A stretch of 54,084 nucleotides of DNA from JALONO01 sp038209965. Lineage in GTDB: Bacteria; Bacteroidota; Bacteroidia; Cytophagales; Thermoflexibacteraceae. Shown one piece after another: positions 53,621 through 54,084 of this stretch. Below the pieces are notes generated by a model, which worked only from the letters and a program-made list of their open reading frames with translations, was not told where the DNA came from and searched no databases. Each line of letters opens with the position of its first letter. Position 1 is the first letter of the stretch. Position numbers and translations under genes: made by a program. The stretch spans positions 1 through 54,084 of the forward strand of contig JBBQXF010000016.1 of assembly GCA_038209965.1 (NCBI GenBank). The letters are read 5' to 3'.

Positions 53621-54084
53621 ATGGAATTTAGGGGTTTGATTATGCGATCCACGGGGTCTTGGTACGACGTTCGCTCCGAAACGAATGGCGAACTGTTGAA
53701 AGGCCGCCTACGGGGCAAACACAAATTGCTCCAATTAAAGGTGACCAATCCGGTCACGGTGGGCGACTATGTGCACTATGTGATGGAAAACATCTCCGAG
53801 CGCACGGTGGCCATTACCGAAATTTTGGATCGGGACAATTACATTGTGCGCAAATCGCCGCACAAGACTGCCCACGCCCATTTATTGGCTGCCAACTTGG
53901 ATCAGGCCCTGCTGGTGGCCACACTGGTGTTCCCGCGCACTTCATTGGGTTTTATCGATCGGTTCTTGGTTTCAGCGGAGTCATTTCGGATTCCGGCCGT
54001 CATCGTGTTCAATAAATCAGACCTGCTCAACCAAGAAGGGCTTGGTTATCAGACCGAGCTTTGCCAACTTTACGAAAAACTGGG
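53621..54084 (+). CDS. rsgA: ribosome small subunit-dependent GTPase RsgA, 5' part
   Basis: 154 codons are present before the window ends. RsgA (YjeQ) is a circularly permuted GTPase that checks late 30S maturation. The N-terminal OB-fold begins MEFRGLIMRSTGSWYDVR and continues LLKGRLRGKHKLLQLKVT, VGDYVHYV and DNYIVRKSPHK. The GTPase domain begins LAANLDQALLVATLVFP and has reached the G4 motif NKSD, which comes first in this permuted family. The zinc-binding C terminus lies outside. The ATG at 53621 gives the family N terminus; a second ATG seven codons later is less likely. Confidence 0.9.
   Translation, partial: MEFRGLIMRSTGSWYDVRSETNGELLKGRLRGKHKLLQLKVTNPVTVGDYVHYVMENISERTVAITEILDRDNYIVRKSPHKTAHAHLLAANLDQALLVATLVFPRTSLGFIDRFLVSAESFRIPAVIVFNKSDLLNQEGLGYQTELCQLYEKL

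Noticed and set aside
1..54084. Insertion sequences, prophage, CRISPR, tRNA or rRNA genes
   Set aside because: I looked for transposase-type proteins, short regularly spaced repeats and tRNA T-loop sequences in all gaps over 200 bases and found none that held up.
1..54084. High frequency of GGCCAA and TTGGCC words across the window
   Set aside because: They occur mostly inside genes and follow from the preferred Leu (TTG) and Ala (GCC) codons. I could not show a separate motif without counting.

Overview
The window reads as one stretch of chromosome from a member of the Bacteroidota, most likely order Cytophagales. Four things support this. There are two SusC/SusD pairs. A PorT-like protein and a very large secreted protein with a type IX secretion (T9SS) sorting domain are present. 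A menaquinone-type MenG/UbiE methyltransferase is encoded. Several starts have TAnnTTTG-type -7 elements in front of them rather than Shine-Dalgarno sequences. The species cannot be resolved. Coding density is high, and I see no insertion sequence, prophage, CRISPR array, rRNA or tRNA.

Layout. 1-9.3 kb: a truncated AmiC-like amidase, a Na/Pi cotransporter, an S41 protease followed by a membrane protein with two RanBP2-type zinc fingers, a small membrane protein, an ECF sigma factor overlapping the end of a family 2 glycosyltransferase, and fumarylacetoacetase. 9.6-18.3 kb: a TonB-dependent receptor, a BatC-like TPR protein with a Gln/Lys-rich tail, an ALDH7-type dehydrogenase, a small unknown protein, PorT and a TPR protein. 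18.6-25.3 kb (minus strand): a close-packed run trhO, CYTH protein, small one-domain protein, and a 1522-residue T9SS cargo built from ten repeats of the same domain. 25.4-28.2 kb: RodA, a lone receiver-domain protein and a lipoprotein-like protein. 28.2-29.2 kb: a 1-kb AT-rich intergenic region with a good candidate small RNA and several strong hairpins. 29.2-33.4 kb: EttA, an NTF2-like exported protein, an ArsR regulator with a palindrome over its promoter, a PhnO-like acetyltransferase and MenG/UbiE. 33.5-38.0 kb (minus strand): YceI, a von Willebrand A protein, a bifunctional-nuclease/UVR protein and a GH3-family enzyme. 38.2-41.4 kb: a three-part outer-membrane protein (dead peptidase, beta-propeller, Omp85-like barrel). 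41.9-52.5 kb: two consecutive SusC/SusD loci, the second with an extra lipoprotein. 52.7-54.1 kb: a TonB-family protein and the start of rsgA.

Most genes concern the cell envelope. SusCD, the TonB-dependent receptor and the TonB-family protein form a nutrient-uptake set. PorT and the repeat protein belong to T9SS export. AmiC and RodA act on peptidoglycan. No glycoside hydrolase or peptidase sits beside the SusCD loci, so their substrates are unknown. The points most worth following are the trhO-CYTH-repeat-protein run, the candidate small RNA at about 28.28-28.44 kb, the degenerate-peptidase/propeller/barrel fusion, and the zinc-finger membrane protein behind the S41 protease.
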